Source: DATKDU01 sp035512595 (GTDB lineage Bacteria; Planctomycetota; Planctomycetia; Pirellulales; Pirellulaceae). Taken from it: a DNA stretch of 20,056 nucleotides. Positions 1 through 6,300 of the stretch are shown here, piece by piece (within the stretch, counting starts at the first letter, position 1; each line of letters begins with the position of its first letter). Under the pieces are notes generated by a model, which saw nothing but the letters and a program-made list of their open reading frames with translations, searched no databases and had not been told where the DNA came from. The position numbers and the translations under genes were made by a program. The stretch is from NCBI GenBank assembly GCA_035512595.1, contig DATKDU010000411.1, forward strand, positions 1-20,056, read 5' to 3'.

Positions 1-50
1 TGCGCGTCGGTCAGGTCGCTGGGATACGTTTCACGTGCTGGCACGTCCAT
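1..50 (-). CDS. IS5-like transposase, N-terminal fragment (cut by window edge)
   Basis: Reading leftwards from the ATG at 50-48 gives 16 residues, MDVPARETYPSDLTDA, before the edge. The YPSDLTDA block is the usual N-terminal start of IS5-family (IS402/ISL2-like) DDE transposases, where it is normally followed by a Trp and an acidic-hydrophobic stretch. An AAGGAG Shine-Dalgarno sequence (63-58) lies 7 bases before this ATG; an in-frame ATG at 56-54 is only one base from it, so the start at 50 is preferred. Only the N-terminus is visible, so whether the transposase is intact cannot be judged. Confidence 0.7.
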   Translation of the reverse strand, partial: MDVPARETYPSDLTDA

Positions 51-141
51 GTGCATGCTCCTTGGTTTGGGGAAGATGGAAGCCAGCACACTACGCAGTT
101 TCGGCAATTTAGAACAAGATCACTTTTCGGATAGCCTCTAA
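1..141 (-). mobile_element. End of an IS5-like insertion sequence
   Basis: The transposase start at 50 is followed outwards by about 85 non-coding bases that end in a sequence reading AGGCTATCCGAAAAGTG on the minus strand (137-121). Many IS5-group elements have terminal repeats of this general form. Directly outside lies CTAA (138-141), which fits the YTAR target duplication of IS5-type elements. The other end is outside the window, so neither the partner repeat nor the second target copy can be checked. Confidence 0.5.
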
Positions 142-286
142 ATGCTTCGGCAATCGGCACCTGCCAGAACACGCTTGCTGGCGGGCGGCCCGCCAGTATC
201 GCACTTTTCACTCGTTGACACGGCCACCCGGTCGCTCCGGCGTACGAGTCTGCCATACGCTCTCAGGTGGGGACGGCTGTTCTTAG

Positions 287-308
287 CCGGAGGCAAACTT
301 GCCTCCGG
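287..308. repeat. REP-like palindrome, copy 1
   Basis: CCGGAGGCAA (287-296) and TTGCCTCCGG (299-308) form a perfect 10-base stem with a two-base loop. It is related to the copies at 369-384 and 1894-1915. Confidence 0.75.
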
Positions 309-368
309 TTCCGCCCGTGGGGCGTTTCCCTCGCTGGCGCGTCGGGCTTGTCAATGCCGCGCCCTTAG

Positions 369-384
369 CCGGAGGCGCCTCCGG
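369..384. repeat. REP-like palindrome, copy 2
   Basis: CCGGAGGCGCCTCCGG is a perfect 16-base palindrome. It is preceded by TTAG, as is copy 1, and is followed by a second small inverted repeat (CCGGGTCCGACCCGG, 381-395). Confidence 0.75.
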
Positions 385-587
385 GTCCGACCCGGCTAGA
401 GCGTCGTTCCCCGGGGCCACGCCTTGCCAAAAAACGCTTGCGGCTCATGGGTGAGGGAGAGCGTTTACCCGCGTCGGACGGCCCAGGACGGCCGTGGCAC
501 ACGGACATACCCGCTCCAACTCTCATTCGGGCATGCCACCCGTCGTATATGATTTCACATTCAACAGGAATTGCCATAACTCAGTTC

Positions 588-1574
588 TCAGTCTCCCCAG
601 CTATATGAAATGTTGTTGGCATCCAGTTTAGTCCTTGCCATCCGAATAAACTCCTCTACATCCATCACATCGGTCAGTGCTCCACGTTTTTCATTTCCGA
701 CATGCGCCTCGCTGATGGCCTGCATTCCAACTTGGATTGAGGGGAATATGGTGCGCAATTGCCGTTCGATAGGAACTCCTAGTTGAAACCGAATCCCGAC
801 ATATCTCGCAGTTGGATACGATAAAGTGGGGAGAATTGTCCTATTGATTGGGATGCCGTCGCTGCGCCTTATTTGAGCAATCTCGTCAGGACCAACCAAG
901 CACTTGTATTCGCTGCTGAACGCATGTAATAGCGCCCATTCATGGCTTGCAACTCGCGAAGTATTGCGAATTTGAAAGTCGGCCGTTAAGCATAATACTG
1001 CCTCATAGTTGTTATCCATCATAAAAGTCTTGTGTACGTCAATGCCTACAAGCGTTGGCTCTAACACTGGCGCGATAATGCGATTCCGTATCAATTCCAA
1101 GTAATGGTGAGGAGCAGCGACAGATTTTCCACCTTGCCGGTGATAGTACTGCGGCGAATCTGTTGGAAAGGCCGCTTGGTGTGGAGCAAGGAGGCTATCT
1201 CCGATGTCAATCACAAGTACCTCACGGTCTGTTGGTATCGTGGAGCTGACTTCATCTGGCGTTACGGTATGTACGCGGAAAAGTGCCAATGGAAACTGCA
1301 CTAGATTCGGCAAAACTTGTTCCAACCACTCTTGCGTAGATGGCGACCTGGTCCGTTTTGGTATTCCATCAAATGTTCCGTCATTCTTTTGACCCAATAC
1401 AATATGGCCACCGCCTGAATTTGCGAACGCGGATAGAGCTTTGGCCATTTTTACCCGAAAGTCGTGCTGGTCACTCAATAGCGCCCCGGCTTTCCGCTCT
1501 ATATAGTCGTGTTCATCGCCCAAGGGTAAAGCCAATAGTTGGGATTCCGTCCATTGTTCTTTGAGATAGCTCAT
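588..1574 (-). CDS. AlbA_2 (Schlafen-type) domain protein
   Basis: Predicted protein of 328 residues. Residues about 10-75 match the AlbA_2 domain of the Schlafen-like superfamily: an acidic IERK segment near residue 26, a helix, then ANSGGGHIVLG at 51-61, followed by the usual GI dipeptide. The segment near 143-165 (YYHRQGGKS followed by a helix) is the domain-end pattern common in these proteins. The C-terminal half was not recognised. In bacteria these proteins are often called transcriptional regulators or ATP/nucleic-acid-binding proteins; some relatives belong to defence loci, but nothing here proves that role. The start at 1574 is chosen because GGAGA (1586-1582) sits 7 bases upstream; an in-frame ATG at 1682 would add 36 basic residues without an SD. 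Base use is clearly less GC-rich than in the genes to the right, suggesting transfer. No partner gene adjoins it. Confidence 0.75.
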   Translation of the reverse strand: MSYLKEQWTESQLLALPLGDEHDYIERKAGALLSDQHDFRVKMAKALSAFANSGGGHIVLGQKNDGTFDGIPKRTRSPSTQEWLEQVLPNLVQFPLALFRVHTVTPDEVSSTIPTDREVLVIDIGDSLLAPHQAAFPTDSPQYYHRQGGKSVAAPHHYLELIRNRIIAPVLEPTLVGIDVHKTFMMDNNYEAVLCLTADFQIRNTSRVASHEWALLHAFSSEYKCLVGPDEIAQIRRSDGIPINRTILPTLSYPTARYVGIRFQLGVPIERQLRTIFPSIQVGMQAISEAHVGNEKRGALTDVMDVEEFIRMARTKLDANNISYSWGD

Positions 1575-1893
1575 TCCAGTTTCTCCACTTTGCGCAAGAA
1601 ATGCCGCCAAGTGCCCGCGCGTGAATCGAAGGCGGAGTGTGCGCTTCTTGCTCTGGCCCATGATGGTGAGTAACAACGTCATGGGCAGGAATCTACCAAA
1701 TCCATCGGCGGATCACCAGCATTACCACCTGCGAAGGTGGCACAGGCGATAGTGTACACAGAGCAATGCTCAGCGTCCCACTGGCGCAGCCAGTGCAGGA
1801 GCGGGTACACGCCCTCCATCACCCGCGAGCCGCACGGGGCTTTTGGCAAGACGCGGCTCCGAGGAGACACCTGCGATTTCCGTCTGCCGCCAC

Positions 1894-1915
1894 CCGGGGG
1901 CAACTTTGCCTCCGG
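1894..1915. repeat. REP-like palindrome, copy 3
   Basis: CCGGGGGCAA (1894-1903) pairs with TTGCCTCCGG (1906-1915) through one G-U wobble and a two-base loop. It is the same element as 287-308, and is followed by CTAG, the mirror of the TTAG before copies 1 and 2. Confidence 0.7.
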
Positions 1916-2048
1916 CTAGGATCCGGGCCAGCACATTTTTCGCGGCGTGGTATGGACAAAACGCCACTAGTGCGTAGAATGGCAGTACTGGGCTCTGCGC
2001 CCCGTTTGGTCTTTGACAATTTGTGAGTGGTGAGTGGTGGCTCAGCAA

Positions 2049-2144
2049 CCTCACCCCGGCCCTCTCCCAGAGGGAGAGGGAGACCTTCTGCCCGGCCCTC
2101 TCCCGGCGCCCTCACCCCGGCCCTCTCCCAGAGGGAGAGGGAGA
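2049..2144. repeat. Two copies of a 35-base palindrome-containing repeat
   Basis: Two identical 35-base units (2049-2083 and 2110-2144) begin CCTCACCCCGG and contain the stem CCCTCTC/GAGAGGG. A partial copy (CCCGGCCCTCTCCC) sits between them. This repeat type is familiar from the intergenic regions of many GC-rich bacteria, and its function is not established. Confidence 0.8.
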
Positions 2145-2177
2145 GGTTCGCGGACTGCCGAGATTGCCCAGTTTGAC

Positions 2178-2218
2178 AGGTTTTTTGACAGAACCCCCCC
2201 TTTGCTGTCAAAAAACCT
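2178..2218. repeat. Perfect 14-base inverted repeat
   Basis: AGGTTTTTTGACAG (2178-2191) and CTGTCAAAAAACCT (2205-2218) pair perfectly around a 13-base loop that contains a run of seven C. It lies about 180 bases beyond the stop of the minus-strand gene at 2396. It could end transcription in either direction, but the T-run is inside the stem rather than after it. Confidence 0.7.
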
Positions 2219-2395
2219 CCCGGCGTGTCCGCCCGGCGGCCGTGCGGGGCGCTAAACCGACGGTTATGAACTGGCAATTCGCCCGGAGCACCCCAGTTGG
2301 CGCAAGTCCCTGCTGGACCAGTACATCCGTTCACACGGGTCCGCCGGGCGGCTGCCAAAAAAGTGTTATCGCACAAGCGCGCTGCCGCAGGAGGG

Positions 2396-3367
2396 TTACT
2401 TCTGCGCTTCCTCCGCCACCACGGGGGAGACGAGCGTGCCGATCCCTTCGATCCAGGCTTCGACGCGGTCCCCCGCATGGAGGTACGTCCCGGTCGCGTT
2501 GCCGACGCCCGCCGGAGTGCCGGTGGAGATGATGTCCCCCGGCTCGAGCGTGACGATGTGGCTGATGAACTCGATCACGGCGGCGACGGGGAAGATCTGC
2601 TGGCCGGTCGAGGCGTTCTGCTTCGGCTCGCCGTTGACGCTGAGCTTCATCGCCAGCTTTTGCGGGTCGGCAATGGCGTCGGCGCTGGTGATGCACGGGC
2701 CGCAGGGGCAGAAGCTGTCGTGCCACTTGCCGTGCAGCCAGTCGAAGAAGCTGTCCATCTTCCGCTCCTTGCGGCCGGGGTTGGGGCGGAACTTGCGGTC
2801 GGAGATGTCGTTGACGATGGTGTAGCCCGCGACGTACGCCAGGGCCTCGGACTCCTTGATGTGCCGGGCCGTGCGGCCGATGACCACCGCCAGCTCCAGC
2901 TCCCAATCGGTGGTACTCGGCGAGATCGACGGCACCACCACCGGTTTGCCGGGATCGGTGAGCGTCGTGCTCGGCGGCTTCATGAAGACGTACGGAAAGG
3001 TCTCCAGCCGCTCGGGGGCCATGCCGCCGCCTTCGATGATGTGGTCGGCGTAATTGCCCGCCAGCAGGAAGAGCTTGTTGGGCCGCGGCAGCGGAACCAA
3101 GAGCTCGACCTTCCCGGTCTCGAGGCGGGCCGCGGCCGGCAGTCCGTCCCCCTGCCGCGCGACCCAGCCGGCGATTTTGGCCGCGGCCGCGTGGGATTTT
3201 CCGTCCGGCGGCAACAGCGCTGCGAGATCGTCCCCGGCGGGAATCGCCAGTTGCTCGTGCGTGGCCTCGGAGTAGGCCTTGGCGGCGGCACTGAGCGGGA
3301 CCACGAATTTTTCGCTGTAGAATCCGGCGTGGATCTTCTTGTCGTGCAAAAAGCGGCAGAGGCGCAT
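2396..3367 (-). CDS. Fumarylacetoacetate hydrolase-family protein
   Basis: Predicted 323-residue soluble enzyme of the FAH superfamily, whose members hydrolyse or decarboxylate beta-diketo acid-type compounds in aromatic or sugar-acid breakdown. The catalytic C-terminal domain spans about 95-320. Visible motifs are FLLAGNYADH (100-109), the acidic metal-ligand block DWELEL (154-159, E156 and E158), GYTIVNDISDR (181-191, with D187 as a likely third ligand) and the closing signature GDIISTGTPAGVG (277-289). The N-terminal 90 residues form the smaller domain seen in many FAH proteins. Length is normal and nothing is missing. No good SD precedes the ATG at 3367, which is common in planctomycetes. 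The gene stands alone, transcribed away from the DUF3500 gene, so the substrate cannot be inferred from neighbours. Family assignment is firm; the exact reaction is unknown. Confidence 0.9.
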   Translation of the reverse strand: MRLCRFLHDKKIHAGFYSEKFVVPLSAAAKAYSEATHEQLAIPAGDDLAALLPPDGKSHAAAAKIAGWVARQGDGLPAAARLETGKVELLVPLPRPNKLFLLAGNYADHIIEGGGMAPERLETFPYVFMKPPSTTLTDPGKPVVVPSISPSTTDWELELAVVIGRTARHIKESEALAYVAGYTIVNDISDRKFRPNPGRKERKMDSFFDWLHGKWHDSFCPCGPCITSADAIADPQKLAMKLSVNGEPKQNASTGQQIFPVAAVIEFISHIVTLEPGDIISTGTPAGVGNATGTYLHAGDRVEAWIEGIGTLVSPVVAEEAQK

Positions 3368-3616
3368 GGCGGGAACCCTTGAGGCGGTATGGCGGCGAGC
3401 AGGATGTTCCCCAGCGTTTTAACCCCGCGGCCTGCCCATCGCAAGCAATGGCAGCGGACAATTTTAACGCCGATGACGCGGTGAACGCAGATTAGATCTC
3501 TGCACGCTACTAAGATTCCAGACCGCGGCGAGATTGACCCGGGCGCGCGATTTGGAATTCAGTCAATAAAACGATCTAACCGAGTCCGATCCGCAAAGCA
3601 GGGTGGGCGTCCGCCA

Positions 3617-3708
3617 TTTTTCACGGAGGCACAGTGTCACGGAGGCACAGAGCAGACCTTCATCCATGCTGCTCTGTGCCTCTGTGCCTTCGTGCCTCTG
3701 TGAAAAAA
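3617..3708. repeat. Long imperfect inverted repeat (MITE- or REP-like)
   Basis: The left arm (about 3617-3655) and right arm (3669-3708) are imperfect reverse complements of about 40 bases around a 13-base loop. Each arm carries two or three tandem units of the type GGAGGCACAG / CTGTGCCTCTG, and the outer ends are T-rich and A-rich (TTTTTCAC ... GTGAAAAAA). The unit structure suggests a dispersed element rather than a simple terminator, although the A/T-tract ends could also stop transcription on either strand. Confidence 0.75.
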
Positions 3709-3879
3709 CCAAACGGCTCGCATCAGGTCCCCGGATGGAGCACCGCAAAACTCCGATGGGACAGCGTGGTTCATTGGCTGCGCGCTGGGTTATCCGTGTC
3801 TTGGCCGGTTTTGGTCGTGCCGTAGTGGCGACGGGCCACGGCGGCAGTTATATTCCGAGCGTCGATCATTGCCCTCCGC

Positions 3880-3884
3880 AGGAG
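3880..3884 (+). promoter_or_regulatory. Shine-Dalgarno site deciding the DUF3500 start
   Basis: AGGAG lies 8 bases before the ATG at 3893. It favours this start over an in-frame ATG at 3869 and leaves a clean signal peptide at the N-terminus. Confidence 0.7.
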
Positions 3885-3892
3885 CCCCGCCG

Positions 3893-4954
3893 ATGAAAAA
3901 ATCCCGCCTCGCGATTTGCGCTCTCTTGGCCGCCGCGTTCGTCTCTTCCACCGCCTGGTCGTATTACCTGCGGCTGGTCACAACCGGGGAGTCGATGGCC
4001 GAAGCGGCCGGCAAGTTTCTGACGACGCTCGACGAATCGCAGCGGCAAGCGGCGACGTTTGAGTACGACGATCCGCGGCGGGTCGATTGGCACTTCATCC
4101 CGCTGGAAGGGGACAAGGAGCGCGAGGGGCTCAAGGTCAACCAGATGAACGAAGGGCAGCGGAAGGCGGCACTGGCGCTGCTCGAAACGGCGCTCAGCGA
4201 AGCCGGCTACGACAAGGCGACGAAGATCATGGCGATGGAGAACCTCTTGTTTGAGCTGCAAAAGGGAAAGAGCGGCCCGATCCGCGATGCCCAGCGGTAT
4301 TACTTCTGCGTGTTCGGCAAGCCGGCGGCCCAGGGCAAATGGGGGCTGTCGGTCGAGGGGCACCACCTGTCGCTGAACTTCGTCGTCGAGGATGGGAAGG
4401 TGACGAGCAACACGCCGGCCGCCTTTGCCGCCAACCCGGCGATCGTGATGGCCGACTATCCGGGGACGCACGGCTTTTCGAAGGGGACGCGGCTGTTGGC
4501 CAAGGAAGAAACTCTCGCCTTCGACCTGCTCGCCGCGCTCACGCCGGAGCAGAAGAAGACGGCGATCATTGCCGACGAAGATCCGGGCGAAGTTCGCTCC
4601 CCCGGCACGCCTCAGCCGCCGGAGGGCGCTCCCGCCGGCATTGCCGCCGATAAACTGACCGGCGAGCAGCAAAAGATTCTCATCAGCCTGCTCGACGCCT
4701 ACCTCGACAATTTTCCGGCCGACGTCGCCAAGGAGCGCAAGAGCGCCATCGACAAGGCCGGCGCGGAGAAGGTCCACTTCGCCTGGGCCGGAGCGGAGAA
4801 GCCCGGCATCGGCCATTACTACCGCATCCAGGGGCCGACCTTCCTGATCGAGTTCGTCAACGCCCAGGCCGATGCCGCCGGCAATCCGGCCAACCACATC
4901 CACAGCGTGTGGCGGGACATGCAGGGGGACTTCGCGGTGGCGCTGGCTAAGTAA
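3893..4954 (+). CDS. Secreted DUF3500 family protein
   Basis: Predicted 353 residues. Residues 1-23 are a signal peptide (basic MKKSR start, hydrophobic core, AWS end), so the protein is exported. The rest matches DUF3500 along its length: FLTTLDESQRQAATFEYDD near 38-56, the GHHLSLNF block near 161, AFAANPAIV near 182, LLAKEETLAFDLLAALTPEQ near 203-222 and the closing HIHSVWRD near 335. DUF3500 proteins are widespread secreted proteins with no established activity; conserved His and acidic residues hint at metal or ligand binding, which is inference. The start is set by the AGGAG at 3880-3884. The M23-fold gene follows after five bases, so the two are probably co-transcribed and may act in the same compartment. 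A longer frame on the opposite strand is only its shadow. Confidence 0.88.
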   Translation: MKKSRLAICALLAAAFVSSTAWSYYLRLVTTGESMAEAAGKFLTTLDESQRQAATFEYDDPRRVDWHFIPLEGDKEREGLKVNQMNEGQRKAALALLETALSEAGYDKATKIMAMENLLFELQKGKSGPIRDAQRYYFCVFGKPAAQGKWGLSVEGHHLSLNFVVEDGKVTSNTPAAFAANPAIVMADYPGTHGFSKGTRLLAKEETLAFDLLAALTPEQKKTAIIADEDPGEVRSPGTPQPPEGAPAGIAADKLTGEQQKILISLLDAYLDNFPADVAKERKSAIDKAGAEKVHFAWAGAEKPGIGHYYRIQGPTFLIEFVNAQADAAGNPANHIHSVWRDMQGDFAVALAK

Positions 4955-4959
4955 ATGCG

Positions 4960-5637
4960 ATGATGGCGGCTGCAATGTACGAGCGAATTCTACTGCGCCG
5001 CGCCGCGAGTCTTGCGTTCGAGAAGGGCGACGAAGATTTTGTCTACGAGTTGCCTTTCGAGCCAGGACAGTGCTTTTATCTGCTGCAAGGCTACGGAGGA
5101 TCGTACTCCCACACGGGGGAGTCATATTACTCGCTCGATTTCCGCATACCCGAAGGAACCCCGTTGTGCGCCGCCCGCAGCGGTGAGGTAGTCGCCGCAA
5201 TTGGCGAGTTCGAGGAAGGGGGCAGCGATCGCACCCTCATGGGTAAGGACAACCACGTTCAAATCCAGCATGCCGATGGCTCGATTGCGTATTATGGCCA
5301 CTTGAAGTTTCGAGGCCTGCTTGCGGCTCGTGGGGCGAGAGTTGAACAAGGCTCAGTCATCGGACTTTCGGGGAACACCGGCTGGTCCACCGAGCCCCAT
5401 TTGCACTTTCATGTAACTGCGCCGCGGTCCGGCGAAAGACAACCAACACGCTTTCGACTCGGCGCCCGCGTCAGCGTGGAATTGATCCAAGGCCGGTGGT
5501 ATAGGAGACCCGGGGGATTTTGTTACCGAATGCAAAAGGCATTAGCGCACCTCAGCAGCATTCTGTCGGCAATTCAGACGCGGCAGATCCGTAGCTCCGC
5601 TATCAGTGGCAGCACTCCGGATTCTGGCCGCGGATGA
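4960..5637 (+). CDS. M23-family peptidase-fold protein (LytM/duplicated hybrid motif)
   Basis: Predicted 225 residues. The core at about 48-155 is an M23 (lysostaphin/LytM) fold. It shows SHTGESYYSLDF (H51 and D60 as zinc ligands), EGTPLCAARSGEVV (65-78), YYGHL (H114) and the catalytic PHLHFH block (146-151). All expected zinc and catalytic residues are present, so a murein-type endopeptidase is possible. However, no signal peptide or membrane segment precedes the domain, which is unusual for a cell-wall enzyme. ATGs at 4960, 4963 and 4975 are all possible and none has a clear SD; translation may be coupled to the DUF3500 gene ending five bases upstream. The last ~40 residues are low in similarity to anything and end inside a repeat-like sequence (5628-5655), so the tail may be read-through of intergenic DNA. 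Confidence 0.82.
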   Translation: MMAAAMYERILLRRAASLAFEKGDEDFVYELPFEPGQCFYLLQGYGGSYSHTGESYYSLDFRIPEGTPLCAARSGEVVAAIGEFEEGGSDRTLMGKDNHVQIQHADGSIAYYGHLKFRGLLAARGARVEQGSVIGLSGNTGWSTEPHLHFHVTAPRSGERQPTRFRLGARVSVELIQGRWYRRPGGFCYRMQKALAHLSSILSAIQTRQIRSSAISGSTPDSGRG

Positions 5638-5655
5638 ACGCGAATGACGCGGATC
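5628..5655. repeat. GCGGATGAACGC-type short repeat
   Basis: The sequence around 5628-5655 consists of near-repeats of GCGGATGAACGC and GAATGACGCGGAT. A related stretch lies at about 3467-3490. It overlaps the stop codon of the M23-fold gene. Confidence 0.4.
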
Positions 5656-5666
5656 TGAATTTTAGG

Positions 5667-6155
5667 TTAGCGCTGTGCCTGGTAGAGATTCAGCGTGATG
5701 TGCGATTGCCCTTGGTGATGCGGCTCGTGCCAGCAGAGGATGTGCAGCACGTCGCGGAGGCTGAGCTTCCGTTCGCGGAGCGCTTCGGGCATGACGCCCA
5801 AATCGGCGTCGGTGAACGTCCGCAGCGTGGCCAGCAGGTGCTCGCGCGACTCGGCGAGCACGCGGCGAATCTCGCCCGCAGACGGGATGTCGTCATCCGG
5901 CGTGCTCCCCCCTTTGAACCGCGGCACCAGGTCCGCGAACTGCGGTTTCGCGCCGGGGACCAGCCGCTCGGTGGCGAACAACTCCTCGGTGATCCCCAGG
6001 TGCATGAGCTGCCAGGCGATGTGGGCCCTCCCTGGTCCGGGACGCCAGCCAAGAACGCGCTGCGGATCGGGTTCCTGCTCGATCTTGTCCAGCGTGGCCA
6101 GCGTCCGCACGCGGTTGAACTGAATGCTCTGGATTGCATTGTCGATGGTGGACAT
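5667..6155 (-). CDS. DinB-like (DUF664-type) four-helix protein
   Basis: Predicted 162 residues, cytosolic and all-helical. The pattern is that of the DinB/YfiT metalloenzyme superfamily: an N-terminal helix with FNRVRTLATL, a first histidine region AHIAWQLMHL (about 44-53), and a C-terminal WHEPHHQGQ block (about 142-149) that provides the other two metal ligands. Family members include thiol transferases and damage-induced proteins of unknown substrate, so the reaction cannot be named. The start at 6155 is preferred over an upstream in-frame ATG at 6191 because AAAGG (6166-6162) sits six bases ahead. The gene is preceded by the inverted repeat at 6195-6295, which separates it from the large gene on the same strand. 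Confidence 0.82.
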   Translation of the reverse strand: MSTIDNAIQSIQFNRVRTLATLDKIEQEPDPQRVLGWRPGPGRAHIAWQLMHLGITEELFATERLVPGAKPQFADLVPRFKGGSTPDDDIPSAGEIRRVLAESREHLLATLRTFTDADLGVMPEALRERKLSLRDVLHILCWHEPHHQGQSHITLNLYQAQR

Positions 6156-6194
6156 CAGGAACCTTTCGTAGCCGAATTCGCCAGGATTCAAAGC

Positions 6195-6295
6195 GTAGGG
6201 CGGGTCAAGCGGCTGTCAGGCCGCACCGACCCGCCATAGACAGTCGTCGATTGTGGCGGGTCGGCGCTCGCCGAGGCGAGCTTGACTCGCCCTAC
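6195..6295. repeat. 42-base imperfect inverted repeat
   Basis: The left arm (6195-6236, beginning GTAGGGCGGGTCAAGC) and right arm (6254-6295, ending GCTTGACTCGCCCTAC) are imperfect reverse complements of 42 bases around a 17-base centre. The outer 16 bases match with one mismatch and the inner nine (ACCCGCCA-type) match exactly. It lies five bases after the stop of the 1562-residue gene and about 40 before the DinB-like start. It resembles a small non-autonomous element and may also work as a terminator. Confidence 0.8.
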
Positions 6296-6300
6296 ATCTG

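Larger units (their letters stand above)
142..587. other. Non-coding stretch with two palindromes
   Basis: No credible gene is seen; the short open frames have atypical composition. It holds two copies of a palindrome built on CCGGAGGC (287-308 and 369-384), each preceded by TTAG. Confidence 0.5.
1683..2395. other. Non-coding repeat-rich gap
   Basis: About 700 bases without a credible gene. The open frames here run through palindromes and direct repeats. It contains palindrome copy 3 (1894-1915), two copies of a 35-base repeat (2049-2144) and a perfect 14-base inverted repeat (2178-2218). Confidence 0.6.
3368..3892. other. Divergent intergenic region with a long inverted repeat
   Basis: It separates the FAH-family gene (-) from the DUF3500 gene (+). 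The main content is the inverted repeat at 3617-3708. A motif like that at 5628-5655 (short GACGCGG/GAACGC units) lies at about 3467-3490. No clear -35/-10 pair was found; TATATT at 3850-3855 is a weak -10 candidate without a matching -35. Confidence 0.45.

Noticed and set aside
1819..2532. Overlapping frames of 169-219 residues on both strands
   Set aside because: They run straight through palindromes and the 35-base repeats, which explains their repeated Pro/Glu/Arg strings.
2297..3382. Long plus-strand open frame (361 residues) opposite the FAH-family gene
   Set aside because: Arg/Gly/Val-rich with no family likeness; it is the GC-rich antisense shadow of a clear enzyme gene.
3866..5200. 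444-residue minus-strand frame over the DUF3500 gene
   Set aside because: Antisense shadow: biased Arg/Leu composition, no motif, while the other strand encodes a signal peptide and a known family.
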